A stretch of DNA of 64,000 bases from Flavobacteriaceae bacterium. Its GTDB lineage: Bacteria; Bacteroidota; Bacteroidia; Flavobacteriales; Flavobacteriaceae. A program made the position numbers and the translations under genes. The notes under the pieces were generated by a model. It had not been told where the DNA came from. It did not search any database and saw only the letters and a program-made list of their open reading frames with translations. Positions within the stretch are counted from its first letter, which is position 1. Every line of letters starts with the position of its first letter. The stretch lies in contig NVXD01000002.1 of the NCBI GenBank assembly GCA_002746415.1, positions 124,001 to 188,000 on the forward strand. The letters are read 5' to 3'. Shown one piece after another: positions 7,663-16,400 of this stretch.

Positions 7663-9216
7663 CTATTTCCTCAACACCAAGTTGCTGTATTTGGAGTTAA
7701 TGACTATGGCTTTATTACTGTTTTTATTGACATGAAATCCTTTATGAATAGTATTGTTATCGTTTTTTGTTTTATTCAATTTTAAAGTAGCGGGAGCCGT
7801 AATATCCGAACCTGATTCTGTAACCACAATTACATAAGGAGTTGATGGCAAAGTAAATTCTATCTCTCCATGCTCAACAGAAATATTTATCTTTTTAAAA
7901 TTATTTGAAACATTATTTATGACCAAAGAACCCATCTTGTTCTTAATTTCTGCGGTATGTAACAATTCACCAATGGTTACATTAGAGGATGTAGCATTCA
8001 TCTTTAATTTATTCACCACCTTCAAGCTAATGTTTTCCGAATAATTTGCTTTTAATTGACCATGGTTCCATTTTTGGATACTCACAGGAGAATATGATGC
8101 TTTGATGATACTATTATCACCATCTACCGTGGCACCATACAACCTTGCATAAGACAAGGTTGCATTAATGTTTTTAGTGTTTTCTGCTAATTTTACTTCG
8201 CCATGCCTCACATTCATTTTTAGCTTAACAGATTTTGGCATTTTTATCTTAATGGTCTTTTTAATTTTATAATTTTTTTTCTTTCCATCTGAGGATAAAT
8301 AAAAGATATTGGACTCATCATCACTATCACTAGAAGATAGAACCAATCTTCTTAGCTCACTTTGAGTCTCTCTCATCGCTTCTCGTTGTTCTGCTCTTTC
8401 TGCTTGTAACGCTACACGTTGTTGTTGCATTTCCTCCCTGCGTTGATCCATTTCCTCCCTACGTTCATCCATTTCCTCTCTTCGCTCGTCCATTTCCTTC
8501 CTATGAACTTCTCTATTTACTTCTCGCACAGCTCTTACTTCTTCTCTACGCAATTCCATTTCGTCCCTCTTGACAGACATTTTCTTGCTCCATTCTTCCA
8601 TCTTCTTTACATAATCCTTATCAAAACTCTTATCAAACTCCTTTTTCCATTTCTTCAAATATTTATCACCATCTTTTTTGAAGGCCTTATAATCAAAGTC
8701 GGCAAATTCCATTGGAGGCATTATAGGCATTGGAGCCAACTCCGCCAACGCAACTAATTCCGTTAACTCAATCATTTCCGTTAACTCAACCACTTCAGGG
8801 AATTCAGACAATTGTGGAATATTCATTAAAATATGCTCAACATTTGGGATTTCTATATCAAAATCTCTCATATCATCAAATGACTCAGATAAAAGCCAAG
8901 TATTTTCTCTGCCAGTACTCACTTCAATATTTGTACTGTTTCCCATAATTTTCACAGGGTGGTTTTTAAAATACGCTTCGGCCTCTTCTTGCGTAGCCCC
9001 TTCCAATACAATGGTTGCTTCCACTACAACTTCATTCTTATCCCAAGTTTCAAATTCAATATCTGTATGCGTTGTTTTAATATTAATAACAGCATCAACA
9101 TTGACATTAAATGTCTCTTTAAATGTTTTGCTTTCTTTTTGCCCATAAGCACCTATGCCTATAAAACATAAGAAAATGGGAATTGATTTAAATAATATTT
9201 GTCGTATTCTGCTCAT
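7663..9216 (-). CDS. secreted DUF4097-like adhesin-fold protein with a charged coiled coil
   Basis: A 517-residue exported protein (signal peptide ending near GAYGQ, residue 26). The N-terminal part and the C-terminal third (from about residue 320) consist of short beta-strand repeats typical of DUF4097/DUF2807 beta-solenoid proteins. Between them, about residues 180-300, is a very charged helical stretch with tandem heptads (MDERREE, MDQRREE), encoded near 8428-8512. Near residue 140 there is also a small repeat (ELTEMIELTEL). It is the last gene of an operon with an anti-sigma-like protein and an ECF sigma factor, and overlaps the former by 29 bp. It may be a surface or periplasmic sensor or output of that pathway. 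Confidence 0.75.
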   Translation of the reverse strand: MSRIRQILFKSIPIFLCFIGIGAYGQKESKTFKETFNVNVDAVINIKTTHTDIEFETWDKNEVVVEATIVLEGATQEEAEAYFKNHPVKIMGNSTNIEVSTGRENTWLLSESFDDMRDFDIEIPNVEHILMNIPQLSEFPEVVELTEMIELTELVALAELAPMPIMPPMEFADFDYKAFKKDGDKYLKKWKKEFDKSFDKDYVKKMEEWSKKMSVKRDEMELRREEVRAVREVNREVHRKEMDERREEMDERREEMDQRREEMQQQRVALQAERAEQREAMRETQSELRRLVLSSSDSDDESNIFYLSSDGKKKNYKIKKTIKIKMPKSVKLKMNVRHGEVKLAENTKNINATLSYARLYGATVDGDNSIIKASYSPVSIQKWNHGQLKANYSENISLKVVNKLKMNATSSNVTIGELLHTAEIKNKMGSLVINNVSNNFKKINISVEHGEIEFTLPSTPYVIVVTESGSDITAPATLKLNKTKNDNNTIHKGFHVNKNSNKAIVINSKYSNLVLRK

Positions 9217-9763
9217 TTTTAGATGATTTTAATTCATTTAACTTACTTTTTAATTTCTGCAGTAATTCTAATCTCAGCTGTAAATTCTTAATAAGGGCTG
9301 ATATGGTTTGATCATTAGGACCAATTTCATTCAACTCAGTATTCAATTTTATATATTCTTCATTAAGTTCTCCCAATTGATCCATAAAACTGTTCACTAT
9401 GGCATTATTCTCTTCCGAGACTTCTAATTGTGAAAGTTCCATATTGATATTGACCACATAATAGTTTTCCACCTTTTTTAAATCTGGCGATAAATCGCCT
9501 AGTGAAATTGTATTTTCTTCTACATTTCCTTTGTCGACAATGGTTGTTACAATTGGACTATTATTATTTTTATCCAACAAGAATGTCCCAAGACTTACCA
9601 ACACCAAAACAGAAGCAGCAATCTTTAACCAAAAGAAGGATTTTATCTTCGTTTTTGGAATCTCTTTGTCCAAAAACCTTGTAAAACGAGCTTCATGTCC
9701 ACTTTTTAAATGGAATTCCTCTTTTTTATTGTCCTTAAACATTTCTCTAAGATCCTGTGCCAT
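9188..9763 (-). CDS. anti-sigma-factor-like membrane protein
   Basis: A 191-residue protein: 42 cytoplasmic residues, one transmembrane helix (about 43-63, FFWLKIAASVLVLVSLGTFL), then an extracytoplasmic part ending in a predicted coiled coil (about 140-185). Its place directly after an ECF sigma gene (17 bp overlap) and its topology indicate an anti-sigma factor, although no classical zinc-binding HxxxCxxC motif is visible. The overlap with the DUF4097-like gene implies tight co-translation. The start is the ATG at 9761-9763. Confidence 0.72.
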   Translation of the reverse strand: MAQDLREMFKDNKKEEFHLKSGHEARFTRFLDKEIPKTKIKSFFWLKIAASVLVLVSLGTFLLDKNNNSPIVTTIVDKGNVEENTISLGDLSPDLKKVENYYVVNINMELSQLEVSEENNAIVNSFMDQLGELNEEYIKLNTELNEIGPNDQTISALIKNLQLRLELLQKLKSKLNELKSSKNEQNTTNII

Positions 9764-10289
9764 AACTTTTCTTTATTAAAGCTTCTTTCAAAAAACCTTT
9801 TCCTCTTAACAACCTTGTGCGACAGGTGGTCTCAGGGATATTCAAAATTTGGGAAATCTCACTATGATCATACCCCTCTACCAAATACAGTTGCACTACA
9901 TATTTATACTTTTCAGGCAGGTTTTCCATTTCTAACTTTACCTCATCCACTGCAATCTTATCTTCCACCATCCAATCGTCATCCTCAGCTATTTGCATAT
10001 AAGCCTCGTCTAATTCAACCATATTTTCTTTCTTGGCCTTTATAAAATCTAAACTTTTATGAACCACAATTTTTTTTAACCAAGCCCCAAACGTGACATC
10101 ACCTTTATATTGATGTATTTTTTGAAATGCTTTCACAAACGATTCTTGCAATACATCTTCTGCATCGTCAGCATTTTTTAAAAAGCGCATTGCAACACAA
10201 TACATGCCATTGCAGTACTGCCTATAAAGCTTTAATTGAGCTTTACGGTCATTTGCCTTACACTGCTCTATTAATTCTATTTGAAACAT
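9747..10289 (-). CDS. ECF-type RNA polymerase sigma factor
   Basis: A 180-residue sigma-70 family protein with only regions 2 and 4. Region 2 (about 15-85) includes MRFLKNADDAEDVLQESFVK, where the DAEDVLQE core is typical. Region 4 (about 118-168) contains LPEKYKYVVQLYLVEGYDHS and a helix-turn-helix SEISQILNIPETTCRTRLLR. It would direct RNA polymerase to an envelope-stress regulon held in check by the next gene. About 175 bp separate it from the divergent DUF2911 gene; this region must hold both promoters. Confidence 0.9.
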   Translation of the reverse strand: MFQIELIEQCKANDRKAQLKLYRQYCNGMYCVAMRFLKNADDAEDVLQESFVKAFQKIHQYKGDVTFGAWLKKIVVHKSLDFIKAKKENMVELDEAYMQIAEDDDWMVEDKIAVDEVKLEMENLPEKYKYVVQLYLVEGYDHSEISQILNIPETTCRTRLLRGKGFLKEALIKKSYGTGS

Positions 10290-10465
10290 GTCAAAGTTTC
10301 AGTCTTTTGGTTAAAGTTGTTTGTTATACTAAGGACGATAAAAAAATTGCAATGTTTCAAAAAGTTACGCCCAGTATTAATATTAAGAAATCCGATAAAA
10401 ATATATTCAGTATTAAAAATAGGTTTTGTAATTTAGAAGTGCTTAAATTACAAAAACATATAGTC

Positions 10466-11035
10466 ATGAAATCAAAAAGAAGAGTACTCACAATTGTTTC
10501 CATATTGGCAATACTGATATTGTTAATCGTTTATATAGGCATGCCTTATATGCAGGAGCAAACCAAAAAACATAGTCCTGAAACAACCGCTGTATATAAC
10601 AAAAATGGAATGGATTTGTCCATAACGTATTCTAGTCCATCTAAAAAAGATCGTGTGATTTTTGGAGATTTGGTTCCTTACGATGCTGTTTGGAGAACGG
10701 GTGCTAATGAACCTACTACTTTTACCACCACAACTGATATAAAGATAATAGACAAAGAGTTACCGGCAGGTACGTATGCCTTATGGACAACTCCAAAAAA
10801 AGATAGTTGGGACATTATGTTAAATTCTGAGATACCAGGTTGGGGAGTTACCATCATGAGTGGTGGAAAAAAAACAACTAGAAACCCAAAAACCAATGTT
10901 GTACAAGTTGAAGTACCCGTTGAAACCTTGCAACAAACCATTGAGCAGTTGACTATCCGTTTTGATGAGCATGACCAATTGTACCTCACCCTTTCATGGG
11001 ACAAAACCAAAGTAAGTATTCCCATTAACAACTGA
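10466..11035 (+). CDS. DUF2911 membrane-anchored protein
   Basis: A 189-residue protein with an N-terminal membrane anchor (about 7-27) and a DUF2911 domain beyond residue 50, including VPYDAVWRTGANEPTTF and LPAGTYALWTTP, both typical of the family. DUF2911 proteins are common, functionally uncharacterised exported proteins of Bacteroidota. The ATG at 10466 is chosen because the hydrophobic helix begins here; the frame is open further upstream, into the sigma-factor gene on the other strand. It ends 2 bp before meaB. Confidence 0.85.
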   Translation: MKSKRRVLTIVSILAILILLIVYIGMPYMQEQTKKHSPETTAVYNKNGMDLSITYSSPSKKDRVIFGDLVPYDAVWRTGANEPTTFTTTTDIKIIDKELPAGTYALWTTPKKDSWDIMLNSEIPGWGVTIMSGGKKTTRNPKTNVVQVEVPVETLQQTIEQLTIRFDEHDQLYLTLSWDKTKVSIPINN

Positions 11036-11037
11036 TC

Positions 11038-12084
11038 TTGATTGATAAAAAAAACACCAGTAAAACTAGTATTTCCAAAGTACGCTCATTTAGAAAAAAA
11101 ACACTTGCTATAGATAGTTATATCGAAGGAATTTTAAAAAATGATAAAGCGACACTTGGGAAAGCTATTACTTTAATTGAAAGTTCAATTAATGAACATA
11201 TTGAAAAGGCAAAAACTGTTATAGAGAAATGTCTTTCCAAGGAAAACAATAGTATACGTATTGGAATTACAGGAGTACCAGGAGTTGGCAAAAGTACTTT
11301 TATTGAGGCACTTGGAAAAAATTTGACGGCTACAGGTAAAAAGGTAGCTGTCCTTGCTGTCGACCCCACAAGTTCTGTAAGTAAAGGCAGTATTTTGGGA
11401 GACAAAACCAGAATGCAAGAATTGGCAAAAGACCCTAACGCATTTATACGCCCTTCCCCTTCTGGAGAGACATTGGGTGGCGTGGGTAGAAAAACCCGAG
11501 AAACCATTATTCTATGTGAAGCAGCAGGCTATGATATTATTCTTATTGAAACTGTTGGCGTCGGGCAAAGTGAAACTTTAGTTCATAGCATGGTCGATTT
11601 TTTTTTAGTTTTGAAATTGGCAGGAGCTGGTGGTGAGCTACAAGGAATAAAGAGGGGCATTATAGAGATGGCTGATGCCTTGGTCATTAACAAAGCGGAT
11701 GAAGACAATATAAAACAATCAAAACTGGCACAAATAGAGTTTCAAAGGGCTTTACATTTATATCCTCCCAAAATAAATGGTTGGACACCCAAAGTATTAT
11801 TGACATCTGCAATACATAAAATGGGTATCAATGAAGTATGGAAAATGATTAAACAATATCTTACACAAACTAAGCAAAACGGTTTTTTTGCTGAGAATAG
11901 AAAAAAACAAAATGAATATTGGGTCCTACAAACCATTGATAACCAATTGAAGCAGGAGTTTTATCAAAATAAGTCAGTCAAAAAAATGATAGCAAATGTG
12001 TTGCAAGAAGTACATGAAAACAAAATTTCTCCCTTTAACGCAGCTGAAAAGCTTTTGTTACTTTCAAAAAAAGAACTTAAATAA
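11038..12084 (+). CDS. meaB: methylmalonyl-CoA mutase-associated GTPase MeaB (ArgK family)
   Basis: A 348-residue G3E-family GTPase that guards and reloads B12-dependent acyl-CoA mutases. Walker A GVPGVGKST is at residues 79-87. Typical MeaB segments follow: VLAVDPTSSVSKGSILGDK, RPSPSGETLGGVGRKTRE, ETVGVGQSE, and the guanine motif NKAD. The only plausible start is TTG at 11038-11040, because an in-frame stop lies at 11026-11028. No mutase gene is in the window. The 2 bp gap after DUF2911 suggests joint transcription. Confidence 0.93.
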   Translation: MIDKKNTSKTSISKVRSFRKKTLAIDSYIEGILKNDKATLGKAITLIESSINEHIEKAKTVIEKCLSKENNSIRIGITGVPGVGKSTFIEALGKNLTATGKKVAVLAVDPTSSVSKGSILGDKTRMQELAKDPNAFIRPSPSGETLGGVGRKTRETIILCEAAGYDIILIETVGVGQSETLVHSMVDFFLVLKLAGAGGELQGIKRGIIEMADALVINKADEDNIKQSKLAQIEFQRALHLYPPKINGWTPKVLLTSAIHKMGINEVWKMIKQYLTQTKQNGFFAENRKKQNEYWVLQTIDNQLKQEFYQNKSVKKMIANVLQEVHENKISPFNAAEKLLLLSKKELK

Positions 12085-12090
12085 AAAAGC

Positions 12091-12098
12091 TAAATTTG
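12091..12098 (+). promoter_or_regulatory. candidate -7 box for the GT2 gene at 12119
   Basis: TAAATTTG fits the Bacteroidota -7 consensus TAnnTTTG and lies 20 bp before the ATG, after the meaB stop. I see no clear TTG -33 box at the usual distance, so this is a weak call. Confidence 0.35.
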
Positions 12099-12118
12099 CG
12101 CCATATTAAACTTTCTAA

Positions 12119-13078
12119 ATGAACCTTGTTACCAATTCTCTTCTTTCCATTATCATCCCTCTTTATAATGAAGAGGACAACGTTACCTTGCTTACAGAAA
12201 AAATTCATGAAAACCTTGTTGGGTATACCTATCAAATAATCTATATCGACGATTTTTCTACGGACAACACAAGAAATGTTGTTAAAAAAATGAAGGATGA
12301 TAAGGTGCATCTTATTGAATTAAAGAAAAATTATGGTCAAAGTATGGCACTTGCGGCTGGAATAGACTATGCCGAAGGAGAATACATCATTACAATGGAT
12401 GGGGATTTGCAAAATGACCCAAGTGATATTCCTCAAATGTTGGAATATGCCATTACTGGAGAGTATGATGTGATTACGGGTATTAGACAAAAAAGAAAGG
12501 ATTCTTTGGTGAAAAAAATACCTTCCAAAATTGCGAATTTTTTGGTTAAAAGAGTTTCCAATCTAGATATTCAAGATAATGGATGTGCGTTAAAAGTGTT
12601 TTCCAAAGACATTGTCAAAGAATTGAATCTATATGGTGAAATGCACCGCTTTATTACCTTATTGGCACATTTTGAAGGCGCCAAAATAAAACAGGTTCCT
12701 GTAAAACATCATGCTAGACATGCTGGGGTTTCCAAGTATGGCTTAGAACGTGTTTTTAAAGTTGTTGCAGATATGATGCTATTACTTTTCATCCGTAAAT
12801 ATTTTCAGAGACCTATTCACCTTTTTGGGATTTTAGGAGTTCTACTGATTATATTAGGCATCCTTATCAATGCATATTTATTAATTATTAAGTTTGGTTT
12901 TGGTCAAGATATCGGAACCCGACCATTATTAATATTTGGAGTCATGTTCATTCTTGCTGGTGTACAATTATTTACTATTGGAATTGTGATGGAATTACTC
13001 ATAAGAACCTATTACGAATCCCAAAACAAAAGGCCCTACCGAATTAAAAACATTTCTATAGGTGGCAAAAAAGAATAA
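12119..13078 (+). CDS. polyprenyl-phosphate glycosyltransferase, GT2 (GtrB/ArnC/DPM1-like)
   Basis: A 319-residue enzyme. The GT-A domain (about 1-215) has IIPLYNEEDNV at the nucleotide-binding start, IYIDDFSTDNT, the acidic motif MDGDLQNDP, and the later VKHHARHAGVSKYG. Two C-terminal membrane helices (about 240-265 and 273-298) complete the layout of GtrB/ArnC enzymes, which attach a sugar to undecaprenyl phosphate on the cytoplasmic face. The next gene, a flippase-like protein, overlaps it by 17 bp, and an ArnT-like transferase lies convergent downstream, so a lipid-linked sugar route for envelope modification is likely. Confidence 0.9.
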   Translation: MNLVTNSLLSIIIPLYNEEDNVTLLTEKIHENLVGYTYQIIYIDDFSTDNTRNVVKKMKDDKVHLIELKKNYGQSMALAAGIDYAEGEYIITMDGDLQNDPSDIPQMLEYAITGEYDVITGIRQKRKDSLVKKIPSKIANFLVKRVSNLDIQDNGCALKVFSKDIVKELNLYGEMHRFITLLAHFEGAKIKQVPVKHHARHAGVSKYGLERVFKVVADMMLLLFIRKYFQRPIHLFGILGVLLIILGILINAYLLIIKFGFGQDIGTRPLLIFGVMFILAGVQLFTIGIVMELLIRTYYESQNKRPYRIKNISIGGKKE

Positions 13079-13937
13079 AAAGCTATTGACAGCACTAAAA
13101 GTTGTAATTAGTGCACTACTCATCTATTTTATATTCACCAAAATAAATCTAGAAGATGTCTTAAGTACCATAAAAAAGACACATCTTTTATACTTTTTTT
13201 TAGCGTTGTTTTTCTTTGTTGTCTCTAAAATAATCGCAGCAACTAGACTAAACCTATACTTTCACCTATTAAACGTATTACTATCCCATATAAGCAACTT
13301 GCAACTATACTTATTGGGCATGTTTTATAATTTATTTCTACCTGGAGGCATTGGAGGTGACGCTTATAAAGGATATGTAATTCAAAAAAAGTACGAAGTC
13401 GGCACAAAAAAAGTAGTTTCAGTTTTGGTTTTAGACAGGCTAAGTGGCTTACTGTTATTGTTCATTTTTGCCTGCCTACTGACAGTTAAAATTGAACATG
13501 TTTTTTTTATACAATTTAAAATTCTAATACTAATTGTGCTTGTATTAAGCGTTTTCATTTTCTGGTTTTTAAACAAGAAGTTTTTCAACTATACGTTGCC
13601 CCTCTTTTGGAAATCTTTTGGGTATTCCGCTTTGGTGCAACTAGCACAGCTCATTAGTATATTCTTTATACTAAAAGCTTTGAATATTGAGGAAAACACA
13701 ATTACCTATCTCTTTATCTTTCTTATTTCCTCCATTGTGTCTGTCTTGCCATTAACTATAGGCGGAATTGGAAGTAGGGAAATCACTTTTCTTTATGGTG
13801 CTTTATGGTTAGGCTTGGACGAAAGCACATCTATAAGCATAAGTATGCTATTCTTTATTATTACTGCTATAGTATCTTTATTCGGAATCTTTTATCACTT
13901 TAAAAAGCCAGAATTAGTTACTGTAGTAAATCAATAA
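13062..13937 (+). CDS. flippase-like integral membrane protein (UPF0104/AglD, MprF-type domain)
   Basis: A 291-residue protein of about eight membrane helices. Segments MFYNLFLPGGIGGDAYKGY and VLVLDRLSGLLLL, followed near the end by LPLTIGGIGSREITFLYG, are hallmarks of the lysylphosphatidylglycerol synthase transmembrane (flippase-like) family. It starts with GTG at 13062 inside the end of the GT2 gene. Coupling to a polyprenyl-phosphate glycosyltransferase is a common pair, so it may move the lipid-linked sugar across the membrane; that role is inferred. It ends convergent with the ArnT-like gene, overlapping by 7 bp. Confidence 0.85.
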   Translation: MAKKNKKLLTALKVVISALLIYFIFTKINLEDVLSTIKKTHLLYFFLALFFFVVSKIIAATRLNLYFHLLNVLLSHISNLQLYLLGMFYNLFLPGGIGGDAYKGYVIQKKYEVGTKKVVSVLVLDRLSGLLLLFIFACLLTVKIEHVFFIQFKILILIVLVLSVFIFWFLNKKFFNYTLPLFWKSFGYSALVQLAQLISIFFILKALNIEENTITYLFIFLISSIVSVLPLTIGGIGSREITFLYGALWLGLDESTSISISMLFFIITAIVSLFGIFYHFKKPELVTVVNQ

Positions 13938-15589
13938 AGGTGAATTAAATACATTTTGTTCAGTATCCCTTTTCTTTTTGCTGCATCCAAAAACCTTCCT
14001 TGTAAGCGGGTAATCCTAAACTGATCCACTACAAATTGTTCATCCCACTTAAAACCGGCATTTTGAAATTTCTCCAACTCGTTATCATCAGCATATACCC
14101 AAACATCTTTCTTGTTCTTTAATTCTTCTAAAGAACTAATGATTACAGGTTTCTGATTATAAAAATCCAGCGCCCAGGTATATCTATTTGATATCTTATA
14201 AATTGCATCAACGGGAATTTGTTTTTCTGCTACAATTTTTGCCATGGCAGACCCCCCTTGATAATGCAGCAAGGAAGGGTAAAAATGAAGATTAAGTACC
14301 AAATTCAACAACAAGGAACTAGCAACAGATAAAGTTATAATTCTTAAATGATAGGCTTCGTGTTTTAAACTATAGTGCACTGCCACACAAAAGAACATAA
14401 ACAACAGCCCAAATATAAAGGGGTTTTGCAATTTAAAGACATAAAAGCAAATCAATAAAGAGGCAATAAAAATCAAACAAAGAATAAAATATTGTACTGC
14501 CAACAACCTTTTTGTAGCGACTTTTTTATCGAATTGAAATAGACTGTATAAATAAGAAGCGGTTAAAATAGAAAATAACGGAATAGTTATATTGAGATAG
14601 TGTGGCAACTTAAATTGCGCAAAACTTATTATGATAAAAATTAGGGTTATACCCCCTAAAGTCAAAAATTCATATTTGGGATTATACTTAAATTTTAGCT
14701 TAATAAAGGTTTTTATCCTACATCCGTATGCAACTAGTGCTAGTACCGTCCATGGTAGAAAAACCCAAAGAAAAGTATGGAAGAAGAAGAAATAATCACT
14801 GCTGTTTTTCCCCATTCCTTGACCACTTAAACGCTCAAAACTTTGCTCCCAGAAGATAAAGAAAATGCCACTTCGGTTGCTTTTTCCTCGAATAATTTTT
14901 TCGGGATGCATATCAAACTGAAGGTAGTAAGCATATAACATAGGAGCAATGCTAATGGCAAAAACGAGTAGAGCAACCAAAACTTTCCAGCTTAGGAAGG
15001 CTTTCCATTTGCGTGTGTATACTAAATGACACAGCAAGGGAAAACCAATAACCAAAAGAGCTATCTGTCCTTTTGTTGAAAACGCCATTCCTGCTCCAAA
15101 GGCGCCTAAAATAATATTCAATAAAGACCTTTTTTCAATATAAGCTGTCAATTGCCAGATGGCAAAAATTGTAAAGCCTGTAAGCACAGCATCTGTTCTT
15201 ACATCTATATTAGACAAAACAATCGTTTGAGCAGTAAGGAAGACCAATGCAGCCAATTTACCAATGTTTTCATGGTACAATAATTTGCCCAATCCATAAC
15301 AGCTATAGGCTCCTAAAAAAGAAGCTAAAATTCCTGGAATGCGATATGACCAATCATGTAATCCAAATATTTTAAAGGACAAAGCAGCCAACCAATAATG
15401 TAAATGTGGCTTATCTAAATACTCTTCTGGCCCCTTAAATAGATTAAAAAAATCGTTTTCTTGATACATGCGCATAGCCATTGTGGCAAACTGCGCAGAA
15501 TCATTTTCAAAAAGCGTTACAAACATTCCTGCAACGTACACTAAGGCAATAAGGGTCAACAAAAACCAATATCTAGAATTAGAAATCAT
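13931..15589 (-). CDS. ArnT/PMT-like glycosyltransferase (GT83/GT39-type)
   Basis: A 552-residue protein with many membrane helices. The first periplasmic loop carries ENDSAQFATMAMRM and GPEEYLDKPHLHYWLAA; the acidic residues and DKPHLHYW are the signature of ArnT-type enzymes that transfer a sugar from a polyprenyl-phosphate donor, usually to lipid A. A soluble domain follows from about residue 440. The start at 15587-15589 (MISNSRYW) overlaps the PAP2 stop by 4 bp (ATGA). The likely donor is the product of the convergent GT2/flippase pair at 12119-13937. Confidence 0.88.
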   Translation of the reverse strand: MISNSRYWFLLTLIALVYVAGMFVTLFENDSAQFATMAMRMYQENDFFNLFKGPEEYLDKPHLHYWLAALSFKIFGLHDWSYRIPGILASFLGAYSCYGLGKLLYHENIGKLAALVFLTAQTIVLSNIDVRTDAVLTGFTIFAIWQLTAYIEKRSLLNIILGAFGAGMAFSTKGQIALLVIGFPLLCHLVYTRKWKAFLSWKVLVALLVFAISIAPMLYAYYLQFDMHPEKIIRGKSNRSGIFFIFWEQSFERLSGQGMGKNSSDYFFFFHTFLWVFLPWTVLALVAYGCRIKTFIKLKFKYNPKYEFLTLGGITLIFIIISFAQFKLPHYLNITIPLFSILTASYLYSLFQFDKKVATKRLLAVQYFILCLIFIASLLICFYVFKLQNPFIFGLLFMFFCVAVHYSLKHEAYHLRIITLSVASSLLLNLVLNLHFYPSLLHYQGGSAMAKIVAEKQIPVDAIYKISNRYTWALDFYNQKPVIISSLEELKNKKDVWVYADDNELEKFQNAGFKWDEQFVVDQFRITRLQGRFLDAAKRKGILNKMYLIHLY

Positions 15590-16155
15590 AAATGATATTT
15601 CTGGATTGCAAATATATACAACTTGACAAATAACCAACTCATTAACAATCCTATTAATAAACCAGTCACTACATCCAAAGGAAAATGCACCCCAATATAT
15701 ATTCTACTATATGCAACTATAAATGCCCAAATGACAAGTATAATCCCTATATATTTCACTTGTTTTCCTAGTAAAAAAGCAAAGAAAAAAGCAATAGCAG
15801 CGCTATTAGCCGCATGTGCTGAAAAATAGCCATACTTTCCTCCACAAGATGATTTCACCAACCGCATTAAGTCAGTTATCTCAGGATTATAACAGGGTCG
15901 TAATCGCTGTACACCATATTTAAAAAAATTGGACAATTGGTCTGTTACCGTAATAAGTAATGCGATGGTCACCAATAATAAGAGGGTCTTTTTAAAACCC
16001 AATTTTTTATAGGATAACAAAAGCAACCCAAGATATATGGGAATTGAGCTGAACTTATTGGTTACAAACATCCAAAAGCCGTCCCAAGTAGGGTTTCCCA
16101 ATTTATTGAGCCACAAGAACAGTTCTTTATCGTATTGCACCAACTCTTCCCACAT
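15586..16155 (-). CDS. PAP2-superfamily membrane phosphatase
   Basis: A 189-residue protein with about five membrane helices. The three PAP2 motifs are present: KYGVQRLRP (motif 1), YFSAHAANS (motif 2, Ser-Ala-His in place of PSGH) and SRIYIGVHFPLD (motif 3). Family members include undecaprenyl-pyrophosphate phosphatases and lipid A phosphatases (LpxE/LpxF). Co-translation with the ArnT-like gene favours lipid A dephosphorylation or carrier recycling linked to the same modification. The start ATG is at 16153-16155. Confidence 0.9.
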   Translation of the reverse strand: MWEELVQYDKELFLWLNKLGNPTWDGFWMFVTNKFSSIPIYLGLLLLSYKKLGFKKTLLLLVTIALLITVTDQLSNFFKYGVQRLRPCYNPEITDLMRLVKSSCGGKYGYFSAHAANSAAIAFFFAFLLGKQVKYIGIILVIWAFIVAYSRIYIGVHFPLDVVTGLLIGLLMSWLFVKLYIFAIQKYHL

Positions 16156-16159
16156 ACAG

Positions 16160-16387
16160 CTAGTCTTTGTATCGGGCTACTTCTCTGTCATAAAAGGCAG
16201 TAGCTTCCTCAATTAATTTTTCGGTTTCAGCAGTGAGTTCATCTTCATCATCATGAGAAAAATCTTCTAACCATTCCACCTCATCATCTTCTAAATTGAT
16301 AATGAATCTTGGATATTCCGTATGTACAATAAATATTGCATTTGGGAAATCCGTATTGTCACCCAATATAAATTTTGGAAGCTCCAT
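16160..16387 (-). CDS. small acidic hypothetical protein
   Basis: A 75-residue, strongly acidic soluble protein (LEDDEVEWLEDFSHDDEDEL in the middle) with no signal peptide. It lies between the MATE gene (13 bp) and PAP2 (4 bp) on the same strand, which argues for a real, co-transcribed gene. I know of no function; its composition resembles small conserved proteins of Flavobacteriaceae. Confidence 0.7.
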   Translation of the reverse strand: MELPKFILGDNTDFPNAIFIVHTEYPRFIINLEDDEVEWLEDFSHDDEDELTAETEKLIEEATAFYDREVARYKD

Positions 16388-16400
16388 ATTGACCTTACTT

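Noticed and set aside
8428-8512. Tandem 21-bp repeats considered as a CRISPR-like or minisatellite array
   Set aside because: They have no spacers and encode in-frame coiled-coil heptads of an intact gene.
8419-8757. Plus-strand frame rich in HFLPxLIHF repeats opposite the coiled-coil protein
   Set aside because: The repeats are the antisense reading of the MDERREE heptads, not an independent gene.
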